Positions 51,830 to 60,573 of a stretch of 64,000 bases of DNA are shown here, piece after piece. Source of the DNA: UBA4421 sp002704225 (GTDB lineage Bacteria > Pseudomonadota > Gammaproteobacteria > Pseudomonadales > Azotimanducaceae); contig CACDWG010000007.1 of the NCBI GenBank assembly GCA_902556425.1, positions 70,315-134,314 on the forward strand. Direction: 5' to 3'. Every line of letters starts with the position of its first letter. Position 1 is the first letter of the stretch. The notes below the pieces were generated by a model, which saw only the letters and a list, made by a program, of their open reading frames with translations, did no database searches and was not told the origin of the DNA. The position numbers and the translations under genes are program-made.

Positions 51830-52336
51830 ATGCAGCTGTCTCTGATTTGGGCCATGGCCGAAAACCGCGTCATTGGTCGAAACAATTCCCTGCCTTGGCG
51901 TTTGCCGAACGACATGCGCCACTTCATGAAAACCACCATGGGTCGGCCGGTGATTATGGGGCGAAAAACATTTGAATCGATGAAAGCACCGTTACCGGGT
52001 CGAACAAACATTGTGCTTACGCAAAATGAACAGTGGCAGCGGGAGGGCATTCAGGTCGTACCTACCCTAGAAGAAGCCATTGCTCTGGCCGAAAGTCAGA
52101 GCCTGATCGATGGAGTGGATGAGGTTATGGTGATCGGCGGCGCGCAAATCTACGAACTGGCCCTGCCGTTGGCAGACCGGCTGTACCTTACGACCGTCCA
52201 TGCCGAGCCTCAGGGTGATGTTTTCTTCCCGCCTGTCGATCTGAGCGGGTGGCAGGTCGTGGAAGAAGAACGCTGCGAAGCCGACGAGCGCCACAGCAGT
52301 GCCTACACGTTTCAAACCTTAGAACGAGCGTCGTGA
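51830..52336 (+). CDS. folA: Dihydrofolate reductase
   Basis: It reduces dihydrofolate to THF with NADPH. The 168 residues begin MQLSLIWAMAENRVIGRNNSLPWRLPNDMRHF, with the catalytic acidic residue in LPNDM, then VIMGRKTFESM and IGGAQIYELALPLADRLYLT. It follows thyA, forming the thymidylate cycle pair, and is 15 bases before the AcoX-like gene. Confidence 0.98.
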   Translation: MQLSLIWAMAENRVIGRNNSLPWRLPNDMRHFMKTTMGRPVIMGRKTFESMKAPLPGRTNIVLTQNEQWQREGIQVVPTLEEAIALAESQSLIDGVDEVMVIGGAQIYELALPLADRLYLTTVHAEPQGDVFFPPVDLSGWQVVEEERCEADERHSSAYTFQTLERAS

Positions 52337-52351
52337 CTGGAGCCACAGTCG

Positions 52352-53371
52352 ATGGCTTTTGAGGTGAAGGGCAACGGCAAACTGGCACTGTGCGTGAATC
52401 CCATGTCTGGCCGGGATGTGCGACGGCTGGCGGCACGCGCCGCTAACATGACTCATGAGGCCAAGCGTGACATCGTGGCACGGGTTGCCGCCGGTGCTGA
52501 CGCGGTGGGTATCACTGACATCTATGTGGCTCGTGAGCCCTTTCGTATTGCGGAAGGCGCGTTGGAGCTTATGCCTTTGAATGCCAACGTACATATTGTC
52601 GATATCCCACTAACCAATACCGCCAAGGACACGGCGGCAGCCATGCATCTATTCAAGGAAGCCGGCTGTCATACTGTCGTATCCTTGGGTGGTGACGGCA
52701 CCAACCGAGCCTTAGTTCGCGCCGACAGCGCGATTGACCTGGTGCCTATTTCCACCGGCACGAACAACGTCTTTCCGACTTTGATGGAACCAACCTTGGG
52801 GGGCATGGTTGCCGGTTTGAATGCGTTGGGTAAAACCACCGGCATGCCAGAGTCGCTTAGGCCGCGAGCCAAGGTGGCGCATCTGCAGACTCCGACTCAG
52901 ACGGATATTGGCCTGATTGATGTGGTGCTGTTGCGCCGAGATCATGTGGGCAACTTGCTGCCCTTCGACGCGGATCGCTTAGACGCCATGTTGCTCACCC
53001 GGGCGGAACCCAATGCTGTTGGCATGTCACCGATCGGCGGCTTTATCGATCCGGTCTATGCGCACGATGATAATGGGTTGTGGGTTCAGATGGGCCGTGA
53101 CGGCCAAACTGTGCGGGCACCCCTATCGCCGGGGCATTTTCGTGACGTTGCTGTAAGCCATACTCGGCGTATCGAGTTTGACGAAATGCTTACGATCAGC
53201 GGTCCCGGCGTCATTGCCCTAGACGGCGACCGCGATCACCTGTTGCACGAAGGAGAGACGGCCAGCGTTACCGTGCGCCGTGATGGCCCCCGCATACTCA
53301 ACGTCGAGGGCATCATGCGCTGGGCAGTGGGAGCGGGTATGATGGCGTCCGCCATAACCGCCGAGACCTAG
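52352..53371 (+). CDS. ATP-NAD kinase-like protein, AcoX family
   Basis: A 339-residue protein with the NAD-kinase/diacylglycerol-kinase fold. VVSLGGDGTNRALV (GGDGT motif) and PISTGTNNVFP are the nucleotide-binding elements, and VIALDGDRDHLL is in the C-terminal beta domain. It resembles AcoX, a protein of acetoin catabolism gene clusters, rather than NadK. No acoABC genes are in the window, so its context is folA, fabV and hemE. The substrate is unknown. The start could be the listed GTG-like/ATG position by frame; the next gene begins 32 bases on. Confidence 0.82.
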   Translation: MAFEVKGNGKLALCVNPMSGRDVRRLAARAANMTHEAKRDIVARVAAGADAVGITDIYVAREPFRIAEGALELMPLNANVHIVDIPLTNTAKDTAAAMHLFKEAGCHTVVSLGGDGTNRALVRADSAIDLVPISTGTNNVFPTLMEPTLGGMVAGLNALGKTTGMPESLRPRAKVAHLQTPTQTDIGLIDVVLLRRDHVGNLLPFDADRLDAMLLTRAEPNAVGMSPIGGFIDPVYAHDDNGLWVQMGRDGQTVRAPLSPGHFRDVAVSHTRRIEFDEMLTISGPGVIALDGDRDHLLHEGETASVTVRRDGPRILNVEGIMRWAVGAGMMASAITAET

Positions 53372-53403
53372 TTGCGGCGTACACGTTATCCGAAGGTAGA
53401 ACC

Positions 53404-54588
53404 ATGATCGTAAAGCCCCGAATTCGAGGATTTATCTGCACCACAGCGCATCCAGCTGGCTGTGCTGCTCACGTCAACCAACAAATCGATTACGTCATCG
53501 GTCAGGGCGATGCTGCCGACGGGGCTTTTGGTAACGTGTTGGTGCTCGGCTGTTCAGGCGGCTACGGGCTCGCAAGCCGCATCGTTGCAGGCTTTGGCTG
53601 TGGAGCCAAAACCCTAGGGGTTTCCTTTGAAAAGGCGCCTACAGAGAGCAAAACCGCATCCGCGGGTTGGTACAACAACAAAGCCTTCGAAGCGCGGGCT
53701 GCCGAGCAAGGTTTGTATGCCAAGACACTGGATGGCGATGCATTTTCCGACGCCATGCGCGAGGAAGTGCTTGAGACGATCAAGGCCGATTTAGGGCACA
53801 TCGATCTGGTGGTTTATAGCCTGGCCTCGCCGGTGCGCCAGCATCCGAAAACCGAGGTGCTGCATCGATCCAGCATCAAACCGCTGGGCGAGGTACTGGA
53901 TATCAAAACCGTTCACGTTGAAAAGGGCGAAGTGTCCAATGTGGCGTTAGAGCCCGCAACGGTGGAAGAAATCGCCGACACCGTCACGGTAATGGGCGGT
54001 GAGGATTGGGAATATTGGATGGATGCGTTGCTGGCGGCCGATTTACTGGCACCCAAAGCCAAGACCGTTGCCTACACCTACATCGGTAGCGAACTCACGT
54101 GGCCGATTTACTGGGAGGGTACCTTGGGCAAGGCCAAGGCGGACTTGGATCGTGCCAGCGCGCAGATTCAACAAAAGCTGCAGTCGATTGGCGGCGACGC
54201 TCGCGTGGCCGTGCTAAAGGCAATCGTCAGTCAAGCCAGTGCGGCGATTCCCGTTGTGCCGCTCTATGCCGCTTTGTTGTTCCGGGTCATGAAAGAGCAG
54301 GGCAGCCACGAAGACTGTATTGAACACATCGACCGACTGTTCGCGAGCCAACTGCAGCCAGAGGCAGAGATGCGTTTGGATGAGGCGGGTCGCATTCGCG
54401 TCGATGATTTGGAACTCGCGGATCGGGTGCAGGCCGAGGTAAAAAGACGGTGGCCCCTGGTGGACACCGAAAACCTTCCCGAGCTGGGCGATTTGACGGG
54501 TTTTCGCGAGGATTTTCTCAAGATTTTTGGCTTTGGTATCGACGGCGTGGATTACGACGCTGACGTGGATCCACAGCGCATTAGCTGA
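53404..54588 (+). CDS. fabV: Enoyl-ACP / trans-2-enoyl-CoA reductase FabV
   Basis: A large SDR-type reductase (394 residues) for the last step of a fatty-acid elongation cycle. It begins MIVKPRIRGFICTTAHPAGC, has the cofactor loop LVLGCSGGYGLASRI, and carries the family's Y-x8-K motif in PIYWEGTLGKAK. The length and motif separate it from FabI. FabV replaces or adds to FabI in Pseudomonas, Vibrio and relatives. AAGG precedes the ATG. It is followed by hemE after 37 bases. Confidence 0.96.
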   Translation: MIVKPRIRGFICTTAHPAGCAAHVNQQIDYVIGQGDAADGAFGNVLVLGCSGGYGLASRIVAGFGCGAKTLGVSFEKAPTESKTASAGWYNNKAFEARAAEQGLYAKTLDGDAFSDAMREEVLETIKADLGHIDLVVYSLASPVRQHPKTEVLHRSSIKPLGEVLDIKTVHVEKGEVSNVALEPATVEEIADTVTVMGGEDWEYWMDALLAADLLAPKAKTVAYTYIGSELTWPIYWEGTLGKAKADLDRASAQIQQKLQSIGGDARVAVLKAIVSQASAAIPVVPLYAALLFRVMKEQGSHEDCIEHIDRLFASQLQPEAEMRLDEAGRIRVDDLELADRVQAEVKRRWPLVDTENLPELGDLTGFREDFLKIFGFGIDGVDYDADVDPQRIS

Positions 54589-54625
54589 TTCGCAGCGCAT
54601 TACTATTTTTTTCTAAGGGAAGCAG

Positions 54626-55648
54626 ATGGACAAAGTCTTCTTACAGGCCTGCCGAGGTGAGCAAACCTCGCATACGCCGATTTGGCTGAATCGTCAGGCG
54701 GGTCGTTACATGCCCGAATATCATCAGGTCAAGGCGGATCTGCCCAGCCTGGATTTTTTCAAGAATCCCGAGAAGGCAGCTCAAGCTACCTTGGACGCCC
54801 AGCGCATTCTTGGCGTCGATGCAGCGATTATGTTTGCAGACCTGCTGCCCATCTTGGAGCCCATGGGTTTGAATCTCGAGTACGTGCCGGGTCAAGGACC
54901 GGTATTCGATAACCCGATTCGCACCGCAGCCGATGTGGCCAATCTCGCCACGGCACCAGCCATCGAGCATACGCCCTACATCGCGGATACCGTGCGCTGC
55001 ATTAACGAAGGCCTGCCCAAGGAGATTGCGCTGATCGGCTTTGCCGGGGCCCCCTTTACCCTAGCGTCCTATGCCATCGAGGGTAAGGGTTCACGAAACT
55101 ACGTGTTCGTCAAAAAGATGATGTACGAAGCACCGGAGCATTGGCACGAACTGATGACCAAGCTGACCGGCCAGCTCGCCAGTTATCTGCAGCTGCAGAT
55201 CAGTGCTGGGGTTGAAGCGGTCCAGTTGTTCGACACTTGGGTGGGCAATCTGTCGATCTATGACTATCGTACGTACGTGGAGCCGCACCTGAAATCCCTA
55301 GTGGATTCGTTGGCTGGTACGGTGCCAATCATTTACTTTGGCACCGGCAACTATCATCTGCTGCCTGCGGTCAATGAGCTGAACATCGATGTGTTGGCTT
55401 TTGACTGGCGCACGCCCCTGAAACCGACCTGGGATCAGCTGGGCTGCACCGCCGTGCAGGGCAATCTTGATCCCATCGTGCTCTGCGCCGATCAAGCCTC
55501 GGTTGCGTCCCAGTCCCAGTGGTTGTTAGACCAAGTCGATGGCCGGGCGGGGCATATCTTCAATTTGGGCCACGGCATCATCCCGGAAACCCCGGTGGAT
55601 AACGTTAAGTTTCTGGTGGACTATGTTCACGAACAGAGCAGTCGTTAA
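54626..55648 (+). CDS. hemE: Uroporphyrinogen decarboxylase
   Basis: It decarboxylates the four acetate side chains of uroporphyrinogen III in heme synthesis. The 340 residues start near the active site: TPIWLNRQAGRYMPEY (most homologues have PVWLMRQAGRYLPEY; the Met before Arg is Asn here). DAAIMFADLLPILEPMG and GFAGAPFTLASYAIEGKGS follow. GGGAAG lies before the ATG. It is followed 26 bases later by a small membrane-anchored protein. Confidence 0.97.
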   Translation: MDKVFLQACRGEQTSHTPIWLNRQAGRYMPEYHQVKADLPSLDFFKNPEKAAQATLDAQRILGVDAAIMFADLLPILEPMGLNLEYVPGQGPVFDNPIRTAADVANLATAPAIEHTPYIADTVRCINEGLPKEIALIGFAGAPFTLASYAIEGKGSRNYVFVKKMMYEAPEHWHELMTKLTGQLASYLQLQISAGVEAVQLFDTWVGNLSIYDYRTYVEPHLKSLVDSLAGTVPIIYFGTGNYHLLPAVNELNIDVLAFDWRTPLKPTWDQLGCTAVQGNLDPIVLCADQASVASQSQWLLDQVDGRAGHIFNLGHGIIPETPVDNVKFLVDYVHEQSSR

Positions 55649-55674
55649 GCAAAGGATTGAATCGGGAGGCGGCG

Positions 55675-56097
55675 ATGCTGACGCGGTTATACAAGGGACT
55701 GGGTGCAGTGATTGGTGTTTTGGTGCTTTATCTGGTGCTGGTATTTGGGGCTTCCGAGAGCGGTGAAGTCGTTCAGTTGGTGACTGAGGATGCTCAAGGC
55801 GAAGCAGTCACCACGAGACTGTGGGTTGCGGATACCGACGGTGCCATGTGGCTGCGGGCTGGCGATGGTACGTCCGGCTGGTATCAACGGTTGACGGCTC
55901 ACAGTGCGGACAATCCTGCGACGCTGATTCGTGGCGATCAAACCTATGCCATAACCGCCTCGCCTGAACCTCAGCGCATCGCAGAAATCAATCAGCTCAT
56001 GGCCCACAAGTACGGTGCGGGTGATACCTTGGTTGGGATGCTCGTGGGCTCTCCGGAGTCTGGTATCGCGGTCAGAGTTGTCGTTTCTTCGAACTGA
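55675..56097 (+). CDS. Membrane-anchored small protein, possibly PPOX/deazaflavin-type fold
   Basis: A 140-residue protein with one N-terminal membrane segment (about 8-26, GLGAVIGVLVLYLVLVFGA) and an outside domain. TTRLWVADTDGAMWLRAGDG and WYQRLTAHSADNP are reminiscent of split-barrel nitroreductase/PPOX-like proteins, and INQLMAHKYGAGDTLVGML closes it. The match is by eye and weak. GGGAGG five bases before the ATG at 55675 gives a strong start; the upstream in-frame start at 55657 is not needed. It follows hemE on the same strand and converges on the ilvD side. Confidence 0.6.
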   Translation: MLTRLYKGLGAVIGVLVLYLVLVFGASESGEVVQLVTEDAQGEAVTTRLWVADTDGAMWLRAGDGTSGWYQRLTAHSADNPATLIRGDQTYAITASPEPQRIAEINQLMAHKYGAGDTLVGMLVGSPESGIAVRVVVSSN

Positions 56098-56118
56098 TCT
56101 TGCGAGGTTGGCTCATCG

Positions 56119-56355
56119 TTAAAGTGCGAAGTCTGCTGGTGGCGCATAGGCCCGAGGTAACAGGTTCGCCTCGTTTCGATCGGGTATCAGTAAGCCTTGG
56201 GCCGCTAGGGCCTTAAACAGCGCGGGTTCGGCGGATTGAGGCCAGCCGCGTTCAGCCTCAACCCAGCAAGACAGGCACACGTCCATTTGATAAATGGGCA
56301 GCCTTCGCAGGTCTCGTGCCGTGCCGCACAACGCGCAAGCGGCCTCTTCCACCAC
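56119..56355 (-). CDS. Small CxxC protein downstream of ilvD
   Basis: A 78-residue protein with two CxxC pairs (CALC near residue 7 and CLSC near residue 27), suggesting a small zinc ribbon. PQSAEPALFKALAAQGLLIPDR follows. It is of no family I recognise. The start is a GTG two bases after the ilvD stop, so translation is probably coupled to ilvD. Such a gene could serve metal or cluster handling for the iron-sulfur enzyme IlvD, but that is speculation from position. Confidence 0.55.
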   Translation of the reverse strand: MVEEAACALCGTARDLRRLPIYQMDVCLSCWVEAERGWPQSAEPALFKALAAQGLLIPDRNEANLLPRAYAPPADFAL

Positions 56356-56357
56356 GA

Positions 56358-58037
56358 CTAACCCAGATACTTGTCGGTAACAGCGCCTTCGCTGGCGGAT
56401 GAGACGAGCTGAGCGTACTTGGCCAACGTGCCGCGTTGGGTGTAGGCCTCAGGGGCCTGCCACTTGGCTTGGCGTGCGGCGAGCTCCTCATCACTGACGT
56501 GCAGGTTAATCTCGGCGTTATCCGCGTCGACGGTAATGGTGTCACCGTCCTCAACTAAGGCGATGGGGCCGCCCAGATGCGCTTCCGGGGTCACATGACC
56601 AATCACGAAACCGTGGGAACCACCCGAGAACCGGCCATCGGTCAGCAGTGCGACATCCTGAGAGAGTCCGCGACCGTTGATGGCACTGGTGGGGCTCAGC
56701 ATTTCCCGCATGCCCGGCCCGCCTTTCGGCCCTTCGTAGCGCACGATAACGACGTCGCCCTTAACGACGGTGCCGTCCATGATCGCTGCCATGGCCGCTT
56801 CCTCACCGTGAAAGCAGCGTGCCTTGCCGGTAAACGTCAGGCCTTCGTGGCCAGTGATCTTTGCCACCGCGCCCTCAGGTGCCAGATTGCCGCGCAAGAT
56901 CACCAGGTGACTGTCTTTTTTGATGGGGTTCGACAGTGGCCGGATGATCTTTTGATCCGCTGGATAGTCGGCGACGTCGGCCAAATTTTCCGCCATGGTC
57001 TTACCGGTTACCGTCATGCAGTCACCGTGCAGAAGCCCTTCTTGTAGCAGTGTTTTCATCAGCGGCAAGATGCCACCAATCTCAATCAGTTCGCTCATGG
57101 CATAAACGCCAGCGGGCCGCATATCGGCGAGGACCGGTACCCGTTTGCCGACGCGACTGAAGTCGTCAATGCTCAAAGGAATGTTGGCGGCATGAGCAAT
57201 GGCCAACAGATGCAGCACGGCATTGGTGGAGCCTTCCAGTGCGATGGTCAGCGTGATGGCGTTCTCGAACGCCTCTCGACTTAGGATGTCGCTGGGTTTG
57301 ATGCCCAGCTTGATCAGATGACGTACCGCGGCGCCAGCATTGTAGCTGTCCTGCTTTTTGTCTTGGCTCACGGCGTTCTGTGCCGAACTGCCGGGCAGTG
57401 ACAGACCTAAGGCTTCCATGGACGATGCCATGGTGTTGGCCGTATACATGCCGCCGCAGGAACCTGGGCCGGGAATCGCAGTGGCTTCCACGTCTTTCAG
57501 TTCGATATCGGAAACGTTGCCGGCCGCGTGACCGCCGACGGCTTCAAAGACCGACACGATGTCGCGCCTCTCTTTGCCAGGCAGTATCGTGCCGCCGTAA
57601 ACAAACACGCTGGGCCGATCCATACGCGCCATGGCGATGCCACAGGCGGGCATGTTTTTGTCGCAACCGCCAATGGCAACAAAACCATCAAAACCCTGAG
57701 CACCGACGACGGTTTCAATGGAATCAGCGATGACTTCTCGAGAGACCAGAGAATAGCGCATGCCCGGCGTGCCCATGGAAATGCCGTCGGATACGGTAAT
57801 GGTGTTGAACAGCACAGATTTGGCGCCAGCTTCGTCCGCGCCCATGGCAGCGGCTTCGGCCAACTCGTTGATGTGCATGTTGCAGGGAGTCACCATGCTC
57901 CAGGTAGACGCAATACCAATTTGTGGTTTGCTGAAGTCTTCAGGCTTAAAGCCAGTGGGGTAGAGCATTGCCCGACTTGGGGCTTGCTCAACACCGTCGA
58001 CGACAATGGAGCTGTAGGGGCGTTCGTTAGCCATCAT
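56358..58037 (-). CDS. ilvD: Dihydroxy-acid dehydratase
   Basis: An iron-sulfur enzyme of branched-chain amino-acid synthesis that dehydrates dihydroxy acids to 2-oxo acids. In its 559 residues the cluster cysteines lie in STWSMVTPCNMHIN, GGCDKNMPACGIAMAR and GPGSCGGMYTANTM. GRFSGGSHGFVIGHVTPEA is in the C-terminal part. The length and motifs fit the [2Fe-2S]-type enzyme. Two tandem ATGs (58037 and 58034) follow AGGA; either may be used. A 78-residue CxxC gene follows directly, and argA lies upstream on the same strand. Confidence 0.97.
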   Translation of the reverse strand: MMANERPYSSIVVDGVEQAPSRAMLYPTGFKPEDFSKPQIGIASTWSMVTPCNMHINELAEAAAMGADEAGAKSVLFNTITVSDGISMGTPGMRYSLVSREVIADSIETVVGAQGFDGFVAIGGCDKNMPACGIAMARMDRPSVFVYGGTILPGKERRDIVSVFEAVGGHAAGNVSDIELKDVEATAIPGPGSCGGMYTANTMASSMEALGLSLPGSSAQNAVSQDKKQDSYNAGAAVRHLIKLGIKPSDILSREAFENAITLTIALEGSTNAVLHLLAIAHAANIPLSIDDFSRVGKRVPVLADMRPAGVYAMSELIEIGGILPLMKTLLQEGLLHGDCMTVTGKTMAENLADVADYPADQKIIRPLSNPIKKDSHLVILRGNLAPEGAVAKITGHEGLTFTGKARCFHGEEAAMAAIMDGTVVKGDVVIVRYEGPKGGPGMREMLSPTSAINGRGLSQDVALLTDGRFSGGSHGFVIGHVTPEAHLGGPIALVEDGDTITVDADNAEINLHVSDEELAARQAKWQAPEAYTQRGTLAKYAQLVSSASEGAVTDKYLG

Positions 58038-58076
58038 TTTTCCTTTGGTGTTGTGCGGGCGTAGGTTGGTGCGTTG

Positions 58077-59375
58077 CTAGCCCAACGATTTGATCAGCAC
58101 TTTAGAGCCGCGCTGCCAGTTGTAAAGCGATTGTTTGGTTTCAGGGAGGTCGTTAACGTCTCCTCCTTGAAAACCCCGTTCCTCAAACCAGTCCTGAGTC
58201 TGAGTTGTCAGCACGAACAAGCCAGTGGCTCCAACCTGCATGGCATGCTGTTCTGCCGCCAGCAGTAAATTTGCACCGATGGCTACGCCAGCACTACCGC
58301 GCCGATACAGGTCGCTGACCGCGACGCAGGCGAGCTCGGCCTGTTCGCCGTGCAGGTAGACCGCACAACAACCCACGGTGACTCCGTCGACTTCAGCGAC
58401 CATGAAGTGTTCGATCTCTTGTTCGAGGCGGTCTCTTGAGCGGCGAAGGAGCGCGCCGCTCTCTTCCAGCGGGCGAATAATCTCCACAATGTCGCCCACA
58501 TCATCCAGCTTGGCGGCTCTCACCGGCTGAGCTTTTTCTTCAATAATCTGCGTGCCCGCACCGTCTGCGGTAAACAGCTCCTGCAGCAGCCCACCATCCG
58601 TTGCGAAGGAAATTTGGTGGGCCTTGGTTACACCGGCGCGCACCGCTCGTGCCATGGCACTAAAGCGTTGAGCTGTGGTGGCCGATAACGCGCCGAAGTG
58701 GTCTTCAACGGAACTGGGCGTGACCGTGCTCTCGCGTTGGCCATCGGCGGCATTCAAGTGCTCGGTCTCATCGAAAAAAATCACCTTGTCAGCCTGTAGC
58801 GCGATGCTGATATCTGCAGCCAACTCCTCTGAGGCGAGGTTGAAGGCTTGGCCTGAGCTGGAAAATCCCAGCGGCGACTGCAGCACGATATTGTTGGCAT
58901 CCAACAGACGCTGTACGCGGGTATTGTCTAGATTTCTCAGCTGTCCGGTAAACAGGTGGTCTACCCCGTCGAGAACGCCCAAGGGTTTGGCGGTTACGAA
59001 GTTGCCCGATACCACGCTGATATCCACATTATGCAGTGGCGTGTTTGGCAGGCCGGTAGAAAACAGTCCTTCCAGTTGGCTTCGAAGCAAGCCGTAAACA
59101 CCGGTCACGGTGTCCATATGCTCGGGTTGCGTAATGCGACGGTGTGCGTGGGAAGCTGAACCCGGTAAGGCGGCATCCAGCTGCGGACGTCCGCCGTGCA
59201 CCAGCACGAGATGAACGCCCAGGACATGCAGTAGCGCGAGGTCGTGGACGATGTTGGTAATATTCGGATGTGCCAGCGCATCGCCGCCCAAATAGACAAC
59301 AAAGGTCTTACCTCGGTGGGCGCTGATGTACGGCGTTGAACCGCGAAACCATTGTGAGTAATCGTTTGTTTTCAT
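58077..59375 (-). CDS. argA: N-acetylglutamate synthase (amino-acid N-acetyltransferase)
   Basis: The first enzyme of arginine synthesis, acetylating glutamate. The 432 residues contain an N-terminal amino-acid kinase-like domain (about 1-290: FVVYLGGDALAHP, LHVLGVHLVLVHGGRPQLD) and a C-terminal GNAT domain (DVGDIVEIIRPLEESGAL, ACVAVSDLYRRGSAGVAIGANLL). This is the long ArgA type; the kinase-like domain usually carries arginine feedback. It lies 3 bases downstream of argE on the same strand. Confidence 0.96.
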   Translation of the reverse strand: MKTNDYSQWFRGSTPYISAHRGKTFVVYLGGDALAHPNITNIVHDLALLHVLGVHLVLVHGGRPQLDAALPGSASHAHRRITQPEHMDTVTGVYGLLRSQLEGLFSTGLPNTPLHNVDISVVSGNFVTAKPLGVLDGVDHLFTGQLRNLDNTRVQRLLDANNIVLQSPLGFSSSGQAFNLASEELAADISIALQADKVIFFDETEHLNAADGQRESTVTPSSVEDHFGALSATTAQRFSAMARAVRAGVTKAHQISFATDGGLLQELFTADGAGTQIIEEKAQPVRAAKLDDVGDIVEIIRPLEESGALLRRSRDRLEQEIEHFMVAEVDGVTVGCCAVYLHGEQAELACVAVSDLYRRGSAGVAIGANLLLAAEQHAMQVGATGLFVLTTQTQDWFEERGFQGGDVNDLPETKQSLYNWQRGSKVLIKSLG

Positions 59376-59378
59376 TGA

Positions 59379-60536
59379 TTAAGCCATACAAAAACGTTGA
59401 ATGACGCGGCGTAACGTGTCGGTGGCTGGAGCCAGCTGAGCCTTATCCAGATATTCGTTGGGCTGATGCGCCTGATCAATGCTACCCGGTCCCCAGACCA
59501 CGGTTTCCATGCCCAAGGTCTGCATGAAATGGGCCTCAGTGCCAAACGCCACCGTACCCGGCGATTGGCCGCTGAAGTCGCTCAGTGACCGCAGCAGTTC
59601 GCCGTCTGGATTCGATTGAAAGGGTGGAATCGGCGGATAGGCCTTCTGCAACTGCAGGCTCACACCAGAGTGCTCAACCACGGCGCGGATACGTTTTTCC
59701 AAAATCTCATGGATGTGCTCAGAGTCCATGCCCGGTAGTAGTCGCAAATCAATTTGCAGCTCAGCATGACCACAGATGCGGTTGGGATTATCGCCTGCTC
59801 GCATGCAGCCCAAGTTCATGGTGGGTATGTTTACGGCGAAGGCGTCGTTTTGCGTGCTTGCTGCCAGCTCCTCGCGTAGGGTAATCAGCTCGCTCATGAC
59901 CCGGTGCATAGCATCCAGCGCGTTCGCACCGAGACTGGGGTCGGAGGAGTGTCCTGACGCGCCCTCAAGTTTAATGGTCATCATGCTGATGCCCTTATGC
60001 GCAAAAATCGGCTGCATGGCGGTGGGCTCACCGATAATGGCGTAATCGGCCTTAGGCTTGCCGCACTCCAAGAGATAACGCCCGCCGGCCATGGACGACT
60101 CTTCGTCTGAGGTGGCCACGATTGTTATTGGTGCTCTGAGAGGTTGGTTAGCGAAGGTCGCCGCGGCCTCCAGTGCCACAGGGAAAAACCCCTTCATGTC
60201 GCAACTGCCGAGACCGTAGTAGCGGTCTTGGTCGTCCTTGATGGTAAACGGATCGCTCTGCCAAAGAGCTTCGTCGAAGGGCACCGTGTCTGTATGACCG
60301 GCAAGTACGAGGCCGCCCATGCCGTCGTTGATCTCGCCTCCTAGGGTGGCAATTAAGTTCGCTTTGTCCGGTCGCCCGGGCAACGGCATGATGTCTGTGC
60401 GAAAGCCCAAACCATCCAGCCAGTTCGCGAGGTGTTCAATGACGCGCAGGTTGCTACGGTCGATCTCCGGCGACGTGGAACTAACAGAGGGCTCCGCCAC
60501 CAGTTGGCCGAGCATTTCGGGAAATGTTGGGAGCAC
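59379..60536 (-). CDS. argE: Acetylornithine deacetylase
   Basis: A zinc metallopeptidase-family enzyme (385 residues) that removes the acetyl group from N-acetylornithine. GLVLAGHTDTVPFDEALW has the first metal His and Asp, GLGSCDMKGFF follows, and the catalytic/metal glutamates lie in ATSDEESSMAGG. FGTEAHFMQTLG carries a late His region. It is paired with argA, as in Pseudomonas. lpxL lies 37 bases further upstream. Confidence 0.95.
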   Translation of the reverse strand: MLPTFPEMLGQLVAEPSVSSTSPEIDRSNLRVIEHLANWLDGLGFRTDIMPLPGRPDKANLIATLGGEINDGMGGLVLAGHTDTVPFDEALWQSDPFTIKDDQDRYYGLGSCDMKGFFPVALEAAATFANQPLRAPITIVATSDEESSMAGGRYLLECGKPKADYAIIGEPTAMQPIFAHKGISMMTIKLEGASGHSSDPSLGANALDAMHRVMSELITLREELAASTQNDAFAVNIPTMNLGCMRAGDNPNRICGHAELQIDLRLLPGMDSEHIHEILEKRIRAVVEHSGVSLQLQKAYPPIPPFQSNPDGELLRSLSDFSGQSPGTVAFGTEAHFMQTLGMETVVWGPGSIDQAHQPNEYLDKAQLAPATDTLRRVIQRFCMA

Positions 60537-60573
60537 AAAAATGTCCTACGAAAAGCAGCGGGCCATTGTATGC

